DNA of 15,067 bases from positions 1-15,067 of the forward strand of contig JAOZPK010000050.1 in NCBI GenBank assembly GCA_029932755.1. Direction: 5' to 3'. This stretch comes from Candidatus Cloacimonadota bacterium. GTDB taxonomy: Bacteria > Cloacimonadota > Cloacimonadia > Cloacimonadales > TCS61. Made by a program: the position numbers and the translations under genes. Shown one piece after another: positions 6,998-14,965 of this stretch. Below the pieces are notes generated by a model. That model worked only from the letters and a program-made list of their open reading frames with translations. It did not search any database and was not told where the DNA came from. Within the stretch, counting starts at the first letter, position 1. Each line of letters begins with the position of its first letter.

Positions 6998-7185
6998 ATA
7001 AATAGTACTGTTTATAGATATTTTCAATGCAAAAAATAGATTGGTAATTATAATATTTGAATTAAAATCTAATTATCAACACAATAAGATATTTTTGCTA
7101 AAATCTCTGAATACACAAAGTTACATAGAAAGTTCTTGACAGAAAAAACCCTCTCTTGAACAAAGAGTACCGATGGTAAATTAAT

Positions 7186-7191
7186 AAGGAG
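7186..7191 (+). promoter_or_regulatory. Shine-Dalgarno of the HU gene
   Basis: AAGGAG ends 9 nt before the ATG at 7201. It is a strong match and supports use of the anti-Shine-Dalgarno in this organism. The promoter itself could not be assigned with confidence: TTGACA at 7136-7141 has no acceptable -10 at normal spacing. Confidence 0.6.
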
Positions 7192-7200
7192 TAATAAATT

Positions 7201-7497
7201 ATGACAAAAGCAGATTTAGTAAGAGTTATTTCAGCAGAGACTGGAATTATCCGTAAAGATGTAGCACTTGCAGTAGATGCATTTTTAGATTCAGTAAAAG
7301 ATTCAATGAAAGATGGGAAACATATTGAGATTAGAGGATTTGGTACATTCAAACTTAAAAAACGCAAATCTCGCATTGGTCGCAACCCAAAAACTGATGA
7401 AAAAGTAGAAGTTCCAGCTCGCATTGTTCCTACATTTAAATTTTCAAGAGCTTTTAAAGAAGAAGTTAATGAAGCTAACAAAGACAGATTGAAGTAA
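7201..7497 (+). CDS. HU/IHF-family DNA-binding protein
   Basis: A 98-residue nucleoid protein that binds and bends DNA as a dimer. The N-terminal helical dimerisation part (MTKADLVRVISAETGI onward) is followed by the typical turn IEIRGFGTFKL (42-52) and the beta-arm with GRNPKT at 60-65. Pro63 is at the position that intercalates into DNA. The arm continues with VEVPARIVPTFKFSRAF (69-85). Size and motifs are standard for HU-beta or IHF-like proteins; which of the two cannot be told from one gene. It leads a short plus-strand operon with the 31-aa protein 13 nt downstream and ends at the terminator near 7660. Confidence 0.96.
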   Translation: MTKADLVRVISAETGIIRKDVALAVDAFLDSVKDSMKDGKHIEIRGFGTFKLKKRKSRIGRNPKTDEKVEVPARIVPTFKFSRAFKEEVNEANKDRLK

Positions 7498-7510
7498 CTT
7501 TGGAGGATGA

Positions 7511-7606
7511 ATGCCCTGCGGAAAAAAAAGAAAACGTTACAAAATTGCAAATCACAAACGTAAGAAAAGACTTCGTAAGAATAGACATAAGAAAAAAGGT
7601 AAATAA
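7511..7606 (+). CDS. 31-aa AURKAIP1/COX24-domain (mS38/bS22-like) basic protein
   Basis: The short frame encodes MPCGKKRKRYKI followed by a run of Lys, Arg and His residues to the end (KNRHKKKGK). This is the pattern of tiny AURKAIP1/COX24-domain proteins found in Bacteroidota and relatives, related to the mitochondrial ribosomal protein mS38 and to actinobacterial bS22, so a small-subunit ribosomal role is likely. TGGAGGA at 7501-7507 gives a strong ribosome site 4 nt before the ATG. The gene follows HU by 13 nt and precedes an intrinsic terminator, so it is co-transcribed with HU. It is too short for most gene callers. Family assignment is from recall of sequence pattern. Confidence 0.8.
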   Translation: MPCGKKRKRYKIANHKRKKRLRKNRHKKKGK

Positions 7607-7632
7607 ATAATTTTAGTAAATGCTGAATAGAT

Positions 7633-7666
7633 AAGCCAAGTTGAGAATCAAACTTGGCTTTTTTAT
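7633..7666 (+). terminator. Intrinsic terminator of the HU operon
   Basis: A perfect 10-bp stem AAGCCAAGTT (7633-7642) / AACTTGGCTT (7651-7660) with an 8-nt loop is followed by a T-rich run reaching 7666 (the T-run shares the end of the stem). It lies 27 nt after the 31-aa gene and just before the convergent DUF523 stop. The minus strand lacks an equally good T-run, so termination there is less certain. Confidence 0.9.
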
Positions 7667-7670
7667 TATT

Positions 7671-8084
7671 TTATAAATCTTCTTCTGTAAGTATAATGAT
7701 TCCCTTTTGGGATAATAACTTTGCAGTTAAACCCATCCCTGCTATAATTCTACCAGTATGAGATCCATCATAGATCTTACCGTAACCACAAGAGGGAGAA
7801 TTCTGTTTTAAAATTGCTTTATGACAATTTGCTAATTCAGCTATACGTAAAGTTTCTTTAGCACCTTTCTTAAACTGTGATGTAACATTTTCACCTTTTT
7901 TATTTAAAATTTTATCCTCACAGATCTCAGCTGGAACTCGTGGAGTTTGTAAACCACCTAATTGTTCGGGACAAATAGGAATAGCAATGCCCCTTTCCAC
8001 CATCTTCATTACTTTATGATTTGCATTATCCTTCCCATCATAACGACATTTAACACCTGCCAGACAAGCACTCACGATAATCAT
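7671..8084 (-). CDS. DUF523 family protein, TudS-like
   Basis: A 137-residue protein with all hallmarks of DUF523: SACLAGVKCRYDG at 5-17 (C7, C13), CPEQLGGLQTPR at 38-49 (C38), KQNSPSCGYGKIYDG at 93-107 (C99). At least one family member, TudS, is a [4Fe-4S] thiouracil desulfidase; the conserved cysteines here are consistent with binding such a cluster, but activity on thiouracil is not shown. The start at 8084 has CTGGAG 6 nt upstream. It is 13 nt after the MutS stop and is the last gene of the minus-strand rho-mutS operon, ending convergently against the HU operon. Confidence 0.88.
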   Translation of the reverse strand: MIIVSACLAGVKCRYDGKDNANHKVMKMVERGIAIPICPEQLGGLQTPRVPAEICEDKILNKKGENVTSQFKKGAKETLRIAELANCHKAILKQNSPSCGYGKIYDGSHTGRIIAGMGLTAKLLSQKGIIILTEEDL

Positions 8085-8097
8085 TCTGATCTCCAGC

Positions 8098-10725
8098 TTA
8101 CAATTTATCTTTTAATTCAGAAAGCTTATTAATCGCTTCTAACGGGGTGAGTTTATTCACATCTAAATTTTTGATAGTTTCCAAAATTTCATTCTTTTCT
8201 TCGGATTTTTCAATGATCGCATCAAAAATATCCAATTGGTTAGTATGATAATTGGAAAGCTGCTTTTTCGCAGTGGAAGAAAGTCCTTGAGGACTGATTT
8301 CATGTTCTTCAAGATTATGCAAAATCTGTTTTGCTCTTGTAATCACCTTCTTTGGTACTCCTGCCAAACGTGCAACCTGAATACCATAACTCTGATCAGC
8401 TGATCCACGTTCTATCTTTCTTAAGAATATGATCTTATCATTCCATTCTTTAACAATAATATTGAAATTCTTAACTCTTGGAAGAATGTTTTCCAACTCT
8501 GTTAACTCATGATAATGAGTTGCAAAAAGTGTTTTTGCAGATATTTTGGGATTATTGTGAATATACTCAACAATTGACCAGGCAAGGCTCAACCCATCAA
8601 ATGTACTGGTCCCACGACCAATCTCATCAAGCAAGATCAATGAATCAGGAGTTGCAGAATTAAGGATATTAGCAGCTTCTATCATTTCTACCAGAAACGT
8701 ACTTTGTCCCATTGCCAGATTATCAGAAGCACCAACACGAGTAAAAACTTTATCGAAGATCGGCATATCAGCACTTGCAACTGGGATAAAACTCCCCATT
8801 TGTGCCATGATCGCTAAAAGCCCAACTTGGCGGAGATATGTAGATTTACCTGCCATATTAGGACCTGTAATCAAAGAAATCTGATTATCTTTATTATTCA
8901 TATAAATATCGTTCGGGATGAATTCTTCATCTTTTAAAATTCTTTCGATAACAGGGTGTCGACTTTGTTTGATATCAATATAACCTTCATCATTAAATTC
9001 TGGTTTCGCATAATTATTTTTATAAGCAAGTTGAGCAAGATTTGCTAGAACATCGATAACAGCTACAACTTCTACATACTGCTGAATCGGCTTGATCTCT
9101 TTATACAGCTTTTCCCTGATATCAACAAACAACTCATATTCCAGATTTTTTATTCTCTCTTCTGCTCCTAACACTTTTGCTTCAAATTCCTTTAACTGCG
9201 GACTAATATAACGTTCAGAATTTACCAATGTTTGTTTTCTAATATAGTGTTCTGGTATTTTATCTTTGTGCCTTGCAGTAACTTCTATATAGTAACCGAA
9301 AACACGGTTATAGTTAACTTTTAATGAGGAAATTCCTGTTTTCTTTTTTTCTTCTTCTTCAAGTCTGGCAATCCAACCTTTTCCGTTTTTACTTACTTCC
9401 CGCAATTCATCAAGATCAGAATTAAAACCATTATTTATAATATTTCCTTCTGTGATCAGAATAGGTGGTTCTTCCATTATCGTTAAATTAATCAATTCAA
9501 TAATATTGGAATAATCCACAATATCCAGTTGTAAGGAGTGAATAAATTCGTTCTCAAATTTGCCGAGTATTTCAGAAAGAATGGAAGCTGTTTCCAGATA
9601 ATTTTTCAAAGCAATTGCATCGCGAGGATTCACCCGTTTTGTCCCGATCTTACCAAGAATTCTACTTAGATCACCAATTGTTTTAAATAGATCGCGAATA
9701 TCCATTGTGAGAGAAAAGTTATCTTTGAATTCCTGAATTGCATTTAAACGTAACTCGATTTTTTCTTTTTCTAACAATGGATTCAATAACCAATCTCGAA
9801 GTTTGCGTGCTCCCATAGGAGTTTCGGTTTCATCCAAAATTGAGATCAGACTTCCAAAAGAACTATTATACCGGATAGATTTTATTAATTCCAGATTTCT
9901 TCGTGTAACTTCATCCAATTGCATATAATTCTTAATTGAATAAAATTGCATTTTCCCAATATGTTTTAAATCACTATTTTTTAATGATTTTAGATAGGAA
10001 ATTGCTGTACCGGCTGCTGTTGTGGCAAATAATTTATTCTGGGCACCGAAACCTTCTAAGGTAGTTGTCCCAAAATGAGTTAATAACGCACGTTTTGCTT
10101 CTCCCGGATCAAAATACCAACTATCAAAAATTGTAATTGTAGGTTCGTATCCTATGTTAAAAGAGGTTAAAATTTCTTCTGCATTGTCATCTTGAACTAC
10201 TATTTCAGAGGGTTTTAGCCTGAGAAGTTCATTTTTCAATTCATCTTTTTCTAATTCTGTGAAATTAAAATCTCCGGTTGAGACATCGATAACCGCAAAA
10301 CCAATTATTTTAGATTTTTGTTCCATATAAATTGCACCGAGATAATTGTGATCTATCGAATCAATAAGTTTTTCATCAATAATTGAACCGGGAGTTATAA
10401 TATCAGTAATCCCTCTTTTTACTAAACCTTTTGCTTTTTTTGGATCTTCTATTTGCTCACAAATAACAACTTTGAGACCTTGTTTTACAAGTTTATCGAG
10501 ATAATTATTAAGTGCATGATACGGAAAACCAGCAAGAGGTATAGGATCATCGGCTTTTTTATTTCTGGCAGTAAGGGTTATACCTAAAACTCTGGAAGCA
10601 ATTTTTGCATCTTCAAAAAAAGTCTCATAGAAATCTCCCATTCTGAATAGTAATAATTTATCAGGATGCTGCTCTTTGATTGTAATAAATTGTTTGAGCA
10701 TTGGGGTAAGTTTCTTTATCTTCAT
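8098..10725 (-). CDS. mutS: DNA mismatch repair protein MutS
   Basis: Full-length 875-residue MutS that recognises mismatches and small loops and drives repair with ATP. The N-terminal mismatch-reading motif is FYE at 32-34 in GDFYETFFEDA, followed by the connector, core and clamp domains. The ATPase has Walker A GPNMAGKST at 621-629, the signature region DNLAMGQSTFLVEM at 668-681, Walker B LILLDEIGRGTSTFDG at 696-711, and ATHYHE at 735-740. Near the C-terminus QLDIF at 830-834 matches the beta-clamp-binding consensus. The last 30 or so residues resemble the C-terminal dimer/tetramer helix pair (LTPLEAINKLSELK). It starts 10 nt after the TPR-SPOR gene with a weak ribosome site and is followed by DUF523. 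Confidence 0.98.
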   Translation of the reverse strand: MKIKKLTPMLKQFITIKEQHPDKLLLFRMGDFYETFFEDAKIASRVLGITLTARNKKADDPIPLAGFPYHALNNYLDKLVKQGLKVVICEQIEDPKKAKGLVKRGITDIITPGSIIDEKLIDSIDHNYLGAIYMEQKSKIIGFAVIDVSTGDFNFTELEKDELKNELLRLKPSEIVVQDDNAEEILTSFNIGYEPTITIFDSWYFDPGEAKRALLTHFGTTTLEGFGAQNKLFATTAAGTAISYLKSLKNSDLKHIGKMQFYSIKNYMQLDEVTRRNLELIKSIRYNSSFGSLISILDETETPMGARKLRDWLLNPLLEKEKIELRLNAIQEFKDNFSLTMDIRDLFKTIGDLSRILGKIGTKRVNPRDAIALKNYLETASILSEILGKFENEFIHSLQLDIVDYSNIIELINLTIMEEPPILITEGNIINNGFNSDLDELREVSKNGKGWIARLEEEEKKKTGISSLKVNYNRVFGYYIEVTARHKDKIPEHYIRKQTLVNSERYISPQLKEFEAKVLGAEERIKNLEYELFVDIREKLYKEIKPIQQYVEVVAVIDVLANLAQLAYKNNYAKPEFNDEGYIDIKQSRHPVIERILKDEEFIPNDIYMNNKDNQISLITGPNMAGKSTYLRQVGLLAIMAQMGSFIPVASADMPIFDKVFTRVGASDNLAMGQSTFLVEMIEAANILNSATPDSLILLDEIGRGTSTFDGLSLAWSIVEYIHNNPKISAKTLFATHYHELTELENILPRVKNFNIIVKEWNDKIIFLRKIERGSADQSYGIQVARLAGVPKKVITRAKQILHNLEEHEISPQGLSSTAKKQLSNYHTNQLDIFDAIIEKSEEKNEILETIKNLDVNKLTPLEAINKLSELKDKL

Positions 10726-10735
10726 ATTTGCTTGG

Positions 10736-11692
10736 TTAGTATCTTTTTATTACATAAGAATTGATATCATTTTTTTTAAGTTTCTGTATTACTTTTTTTA
10801 GATTATCATTTTCATCAAAAGGACCTGCAGCAACCACATAGAGTTTACTGTTATTTTTTATCTTTGAAAAAACAATATATTTATATCCGATAACTCTAAC
10901 TTTCTTTCCAAACTTTTCTGCATTATCTTCTGAACCGAAAGCACCAACCTGAAGATATATTTTCAGATCCTTCCCAGTTGCAGCTTTTGATTCTTCTACA
11001 GGTTCTTCTTTTCTGAATGTATTAATTTCGGAAAGATCAATTTCAAGTTTATCATTTTTTTTTAAATTATAAATTCTATCTTCAGCAAGGTAACAATATT
11101 GATGGTAAGGAAAATCTTGTTTCAATTTTTTATAGAACATTAAAGCTTGTTCAAATTTTCCTTGTTGTTCTTTGCAAATTCCCATTTTATAATGAAGTAA
11201 GGGGATGTTATTATTTATATATTTAGATGTTCTGAGACTTTCCAAAGTGTTGAATGCACGTTTATACATTTTCTGCTGCAAATATGCCTCAGCTATTATA
11301 AAGAATGCGTTTTCAATTTTTACATTCTCATTTGATTCTGCGATAAATATTTGGCTGGAAATTATAGAAAGTTGATATTTCCCCAGCTTCAAGTATGATT
11401 TTGCAAGCCAGTATTGCTTGTCTGATATTTCTTGATGATGAATTTTCTTAAGAAGTGAAACCGCATTTTTGTAATCGCGTTTGAAAAAATTATATTTTGC
11501 CAATTCAAGGAGAGATTTCTGACCAAAAACTGAATCATGGTCTTCTTGATAAATCCTTTCAAAAAGAATCGTCATCGCAGTTCCGTCTTTTTCAGCTTTC
11601 GCTTTTTTAAACTGAGCTTCCTGAGTTAATTTACCAAAACTTGATACAATATAAACTGTTAATAGACAGATAATAAATATATTCTTTTTCAT
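10736..11692 (-). CDS. Exported TPR and SPOR-domain protein
   Basis: A 318-residue protein with an N-terminal signal sequence (KKN followed by the hydrophobic stretch IFIICLLTVYIVSSFG, residues 5-20) and no lipobox. Residues about 55-205 contain helical repeats of TPR type (for example AKYNFFKRDYKNAVSLLKKI and GKFEQALMFYKKLKQDFP). A SPOR domain lies at about 244-318 (LQVGAFGSEDNAEKF, VVAAGPF). SPOR domains bind denuded glycan strands of peptidoglycan, so the protein probably acts in the periplasm at division sites or in envelope assembly. I start at ATG 11692, just after the U32 stop (TAGTATG) with GAAGAG upstream; a TTG at 11704 would add four residues. The surrounding genes are housekeeping, so context gives little more. 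Confidence 0.85.
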   Translation of the reverse strand: MKKNIFIICLLTVYIVSSFGKLTQEAQFKKAKAEKDGTAMTILFERIYQEDHDSVFGQKSLLELAKYNFFKRDYKNAVSLLKKIHHQEISDKQYWLAKSYLKLGKYQLSIISSQIFIAESNENVKIENAFFIIAEAYLQQKMYKRAFNTLESLRTSKYINNNIPLLHYKMGICKEQQGKFEQALMFYKKLKQDFPYHQYCYLAEDRIYNLKKNDKLEIDLSEINTFRKEEPVEESKAATGKDLKIYLQVGAFGSEDNAEKFGKKVRVIGYKYIVFSKIKNNSKLYVVAAGPFDENDNLKKVIQKLKKNDINSYVIKRY

Positions 11693-11693
11693 A

Positions 11694-12893
11694 CTACTCT
11701 TCAATATTCTTTTTTCTTACAATACCCCATTTTGGTAATTTCTTGTCAAGGTCGAGTCGAATAATTGTATTTGGTTTTGTTAATTGTATCATTTCATTCT
11801 CTTCATTAAATATGTTTTTTACTATAATTTTGATATCATCTTTGCTATTTGGGAAAATAAACTCGATTTCATCTCCAATACAAAATTTTGCCTTGATAGA
11901 AATGAATGCAGAAATTCCTTTAACTTCAATAATTTCACCCACGAATTGATAATCTCGAATATATGCTGAAGATCCATAATACTGAGTTTCAGAGGAATCA
12001 AATTTATCAAAAAAAGCTTCACTATAATATCTGTGACTAACCTTATTAAGTTCTTCCTGAGTTTCAGTAGAAACTGTATTTATTCCTGCTTCAATTGCTG
12101 TTCTGTATGCACGAGTAACAGTAGCAACATAATACAAACTTTTCATACGACCTTCTATCTTTATGCTATCAATACCGGCTATCTTGATCTGAGGGATCCG
12201 TTTGATCAGATTTAAATCTTTGGAATTGAAAAAGTAGGAACCCCTTTCATCTTCTTCGATCTTGAAGAATTCACCCGGTCTTGATTTTTCAATAAGGTTA
12301 TATTCCCATCTACAAGGTTGTGTACATAATCCCCGGTTTGCACTTCTATTATTTAAGAATGCACTTATCAAGCATCTTCCAGAATATGACATACACATTG
12401 CACCGTGCACAAACATTTCCAATTCAATCTTTGGTACTTTTTTCTTGATCTCAGTAATTTCCTTAATTCCCAATTCGCGTGCAAGAATGATACGTTTAGC
12501 TCCGAGTTTATACCAGAAATCGACTGCACTCCAAGATGTAACATTTGCTTGTGTACTGATATGAATATCCACATCAGGTGCAAATTCTTTAGCTAAAGAA
12601 AACACACCCGGATCCGATATTATTAGTGCATCTACACCTATTTTTTGTAGAAATGTTAAATACTTCGGCAATTGTTCGATATCAGAATTGTGGGCAAATA
12701 TATTAACGGTTATATAAATTTTACGATCATACTTATGACAAAAATCAACAGCTTCTTTTAAATGAGCTTCTGAGAAATTTGTACTTTTTGCTCTCAGACC
12801 AAAATTATTTCCAGCTGCATAAACAGCATCAGCTCCATAATAAACAGCATATCTTAATTTCTTTAAATCACCAGCAGGTGCAAGCAATTCCAT
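11694..12893 (-). CDS. U32 family protein, probable tRNA 5-hydroxyuridine synthase (TrhP/YegQ-like)
   Basis: A 399-residue member of the peptidase U32 family. It begins with MELLAPAGD, carries the family core MFVHGAMCMSYSGRCLISAF at 160-179, then RSANRGLCTQPCRWEY at 183-198. Four cysteines (C167, C174, C190, C194) are spaced as the iron-sulfur ligands of TrhP, which uses prephenate to hydroxylate uridine-34 of tRNA. KIEGRMKS at 245-252 is also conserved. Family proteins annotated as collagenase or protease are now thought mostly to be RNA-modifying; the YegQ-like length and C-terminal beta domain fit that. Its start overlaps the Rho stop by one base (TAATG at 12891-12895), so the pair is translationally coupled. 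Activity on tRNA is inferred from family. Confidence 0.9.
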   Translation of the reverse strand: MELLAPAGDLKKLRYAVYYGADAVYAAGNNFGLRAKSTNFSEAHLKEAVDFCHKYDRKIYITVNIFAHNSDIEQLPKYLTFLQKIGVDALIISDPGVFSLAKEFAPDVDIHISTQANVTSWSAVDFWYKLGAKRIILARELGIKEITEIKKKVPKIELEMFVHGAMCMSYSGRCLISAFLNNRSANRGLCTQPCRWEYNLIEKSRPGEFFKIEEDERGSYFFNSKDLNLIKRIPQIKIAGIDSIKIEGRMKSLYYVATVTRAYRTAIEAGINTVSTETQEELNKVSHRYYSEAFFDKFDSSETQYYGSSAYIRDYQFVGEIIEVKGISAFISIKAKFCIGDEIEFIFPNSKDDIKIIVKNIFNEENEMIQLTKPNTIIRLDLDKKLPKWGIVRKKNIEE

Positions 12894-14161
12894 TAACGAC
12901 TCATTTTTTGTAGTAACTCTTCGTTATTTTTTGTTGCCAGCATTTTATTCTTAAGCATTTCAATACCTTTCAATGGGCTCATACCTTTGAGGAATTGACG
13001 AAGAACAAACATTCTCTGAACTTCCTCTTTAGTTAATAAAAGATCTTCACGTCTTGTACCTGATTTTACCAGATCAATGGCTGGGTACATACGGTAATCA
13101 CTGATAGATCTATCAAGTACAAGTTCCATATTACCGGTTCCTTTAAATTCTTCGAAGATAACTTGATCCATTCTGCTGCCGGTATCTACTAATGCAGTTG
13201 CAATAATTGTAAGACTACCTTGTTCCAGTGCATTTCTGGCAGCACCAAAGAATTTTTTTGGTCTGTGAAGTGAGCCAGCATCAAGACCTCCGGACAATAC
13301 TCTTCCGCTTGAAGGTTGTGCCATATTAAAGGCTCTTGCAAGACGCGTAATACTATCAAGCATAATAACTACATCCTGACCAAGTTCAACCATCCTTTTT
13401 GCTTTTTCAATAACCATTTCGGCAACTTGAATATGGTTTTTGGGTTGCTCATCAAATGTTGAACTAACAACTTCCGAGTTGGTTGGAATTAATATTTTTC
13501 TCATCTCTGTTACTTCTTCAGGTCTTTCATCAACTAGTAAAACAATGAGATAAACTTCAGGATGATTTGTCAGGATAGAGTTTGCAATATTTTGCATTAA
13601 CATAGTTTTTCCAGTTCTCGGAGCTGCTACGATCATCCCTCTCTGTCCTTTTCCAACTGGTGTGAACAGGTTTATAATTCTAGAAGAAACATTTTTTTGA
13701 GTAGTCTCAAGATCCAGCTTTTCTTCAGGAAAATAGGGTGTAAGTTTTTCAAATCTTTTAGCTTCTAAAACGATAAGTGGATCTTCATAATTAACAGAAT
13801 CAACCCTGATCAAAGCAAAATACTTTTCTTCATCTTTTGGAGCCCGAACTGGACCGGATATAATATGTCCTTTCTTTAAACCAAATCTTTTGATTTGCGA
13901 GCTAGAAACGTATATATCATTTCTACCGTGAGTATAATTATTCTTTAGGAATCTCAAAAAACCATATCCGTCATCAACAATTTGTAAACATCCTGAAACA
14001 AAAGCCAATCCTTCCTGAGTAGCTTCTATTTCAAAGATCCGATGGATAAGTTCTTTTTTTTTCAGTCCCTTTGTTTCATCTAACTCTAATTCATTAGCAA
14101 TTTTGGTTAATTGGGCCATGTTTAATTCGAAAAGATTTTGCTGTTCCTTTTCTTTACTCAT
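12893..14161 (-). CDS. rho: Transcription termination factor Rho
   Basis: A 422-residue hexameric RNA helicase that ends transcription. The N-terminal helical domain (about 10-48) is followed by the cold-shock-like primary RNA site with DGYGFLRF at 64-71 and NDIYVSSSQIKRFGLKKG at 81-98. The ATPase has Walker A AAPRTGKT at 179-186, LLVDERPEEVTEM at 208-220, Walker B VVIMLDSITR at 264-273, and the secondary RNA-binding Q/R-loop stretch SGRVLSGGLDAGSLHRPKKF at 285-304. Length is close to E. coli Rho, without the long N-terminal insertion seen in some lineages. GAGGAG 6 nt before the ATG is a strong ribosome site. It heads the minus-strand operon with U32, TPR-SPOR, mutS and DUF523. Rho genes are often autoregulated through their leader, but I see no specific element. 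Confidence 0.98.
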   Translation of the reverse strand: MSKEKEQQNLFELNMAQLTKIANELELDETKGLKKKELIHRIFEIEATQEGLAFVSGCLQIVDDGYGFLRFLKNNYTHGRNDIYVSSSQIKRFGLKKGHIISGPVRAPKDEEKYFALIRVDSVNYEDPLIVLEAKRFEKLTPYFPEEKLDLETTQKNVSSRIINLFTPVGKGQRGMIVAAPRTGKTMLMQNIANSILTNHPEVYLIVLLVDERPEEVTEMRKILIPTNSEVVSSTFDEQPKNHIQVAEMVIEKAKRMVELGQDVVIMLDSITRLARAFNMAQPSSGRVLSGGLDAGSLHRPKKFFGAARNALEQGSLTIIATALVDTGSRMDQVIFEEFKGTGNMELVLDRSISDYRMYPAIDLVKSGTRREDLLLTKEEVQRMFVLRQFLKGMSPLKGIEMLKNKMLATKNNEELLQKMSR

Positions 14162-14455
14162 TTATTTCTCCTCAAAATCGTATTACTAAATCAATTTTTT
14201 CTAATATTTATTAGTTACACACGCAAGGTTTTGAGTTTGATTACATGTGTCAAGTAATTTAATCTCCTAAAATATATGAATATTTAATTGATATAATAAT
14301 TATATTCTTGACATAAATAATAATAAAAACAAACATATATAAAGATTGATAATTAAATATCTGATTCGAGAGGAATGATATGAAAACAATAATGGTGATT
14401 ACAAAAAGCGTAAAAAAATGATCTTACTCAAATAGAATATCACCTGGGAGAAATT
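14162..14455. other. Intergenic region between divergent rho and the 127-aa gene
   Basis: A 294-bp AT-rich gap. The minus strand carries the strong rho ribosome site GAGGAG at 14168-14173. TTGACA occurs on the minus strand at 14248-14253 and on the plus strand at 14308-14313, but neither has a convincing -10 at 16-18 nt. A perfect 7-1-7 AT palindrome lies at 14291-14305 and may be chance at this composition. A 13-codon frame is described separately. No structured RNA was recognised. Confidence 0.5.
14380..14421 (+). CDS. Possible 13-codon leader peptide
   Basis: GAGAGGA at 14368-14374 is followed 5 nt later by ATG and a frame reading MKTIMVITKSVKK then TGA. The ribosome site is good for so short a frame, and it ends 34 nt before the start of the 127-aa gene. 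It has no run of one amino acid typical of attenuators. It may be a real leader, a decayed gene start, or chance. Confidence 0.25.
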   Translation: MKTIMVITKSVKK

Positions 14456-14839
14456 ATGAGAAAGACGTTCCAAAGGTTCTTTACTCTCTTACTAATATCT
14501 GGTATTGGATATTTAGGGTTGAAGATCTATCAATTATTCAAAGGCGTTATTGAACTTGACAAAACTCTTCCACAATATCTGGGTAATATTATTGGTGAAA
14601 TTCCTATTATATCAATTGTGACGATGCTAAATAAACTTACAATTACTATCAAATACAAAAAGAATGTGATAAAGAAACATAAAGACTTGGATAATATGGT
14701 TAAAGATTATGTTATTGATTTTTACCCAATTTTTAAAGCAAATAATGTGAAAGTACTTATAGAAGAATTGAAAGAAGAGAAAGAAAAACCTTCTACTAAA
14801 GAAAAAAAAGAATACAAAAAGAATAATAAAACAATTTGA
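14456..14839 (+). CDS. Unrecognised single-TM protein with charged C-terminal tail
   Basis: The 127-residue product starts after GGGAG with 5 nt spacing, a good ribosome site. It has a basic start (MRKTFQRF), a hydrophobic segment at about 8-28 (FTLLLISGIGYLGLKIYQLF), a second mildly hydrophobic stretch at about 41-58 (YLGNIIGEIPIISIVTML), a mixed Lys-rich middle, and a tail from about residue 101 made almost only of Glu and Lys with a few Ser/Thr. I do not recognise a family. A membrane-anchored protein facing the cytoplasm through its charged tail is the simplest reading. It stands alone between divergent rho and a convergent rRNA operon. Base use is like the neighbours, so no sign of recent transfer. 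Confidence 0.7.
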   Translation: MRKTFQRFFTLLLISGIGYLGLKIYQLFKGVIELDKTLPQYLGNIIGEIPIISIVTMLNKLTITIKYKKNVIKKHKDLDNMVKDYVIDFYPIFKANNVKVLIEELKEEKEKPSTKEKKEYKKNNKTI

Positions 14840-14895
14840 AATAACTCTTAGCTGTTCTTATTATGAAATACAATTTTCTAGTTATTTCTTTTATT
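14838..14895 (+). terminator. Possible terminator after the 127-aa gene
   Basis: GAAATAACT at 14838-14846 pairs perfectly with AGTTATTTC at 14880-14888, followed by a T-rich tract. The 33-nt loop and AU-rich stem make it a weak candidate. The rest of 14840-14965 shows nothing else recognisable. Confidence 0.3.
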
Positions 14896-14965
14896 TATTA
14901 GCTTTTAAGATAGTTCATTAATATTCCATTTAGTATTTTACAAAGTAATATGGTGCAATTTGATG

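Noticed and set aside
7136..7182. TTGACA or TTGAAC with TAAATT as HU promoter
   Set aside because: Spacings are 35 and 15 nt, outside the usual range, so I did not list it as a promoter.
7098..7550. Minus-strand open frame of 150 codons over HU
   Set aside because: Antisense to the HU and 31-aa genes, whose motifs are unmistakable; composition is that of a reverse complement.
12262..12596. Plus- and minus-strand open frames inside the U32 gene
   Set aside because: They are in other frames of a conserved gene with intact Fe-S cysteines; no independent support.
14225..14253. Minus-strand TTGACA as rho promoter
   Set aside because: The hexamer at 17 nt is AACCTT and none at 16-19 nt resembles TATAAT.
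14291..14305. Perfect 7-1-7 AT palindrome
   Set aside because: Made only of A and T in a very AT-rich gap; such repeats are expected by chance and nothing else supports a site.
14308..14336. TTGACA as promoter of the 127-aa gene
   Set aside because: The -35 is exact but the hexamer 17 nt downstream is AAACAT; the nearest TATATA is 22 nt away.
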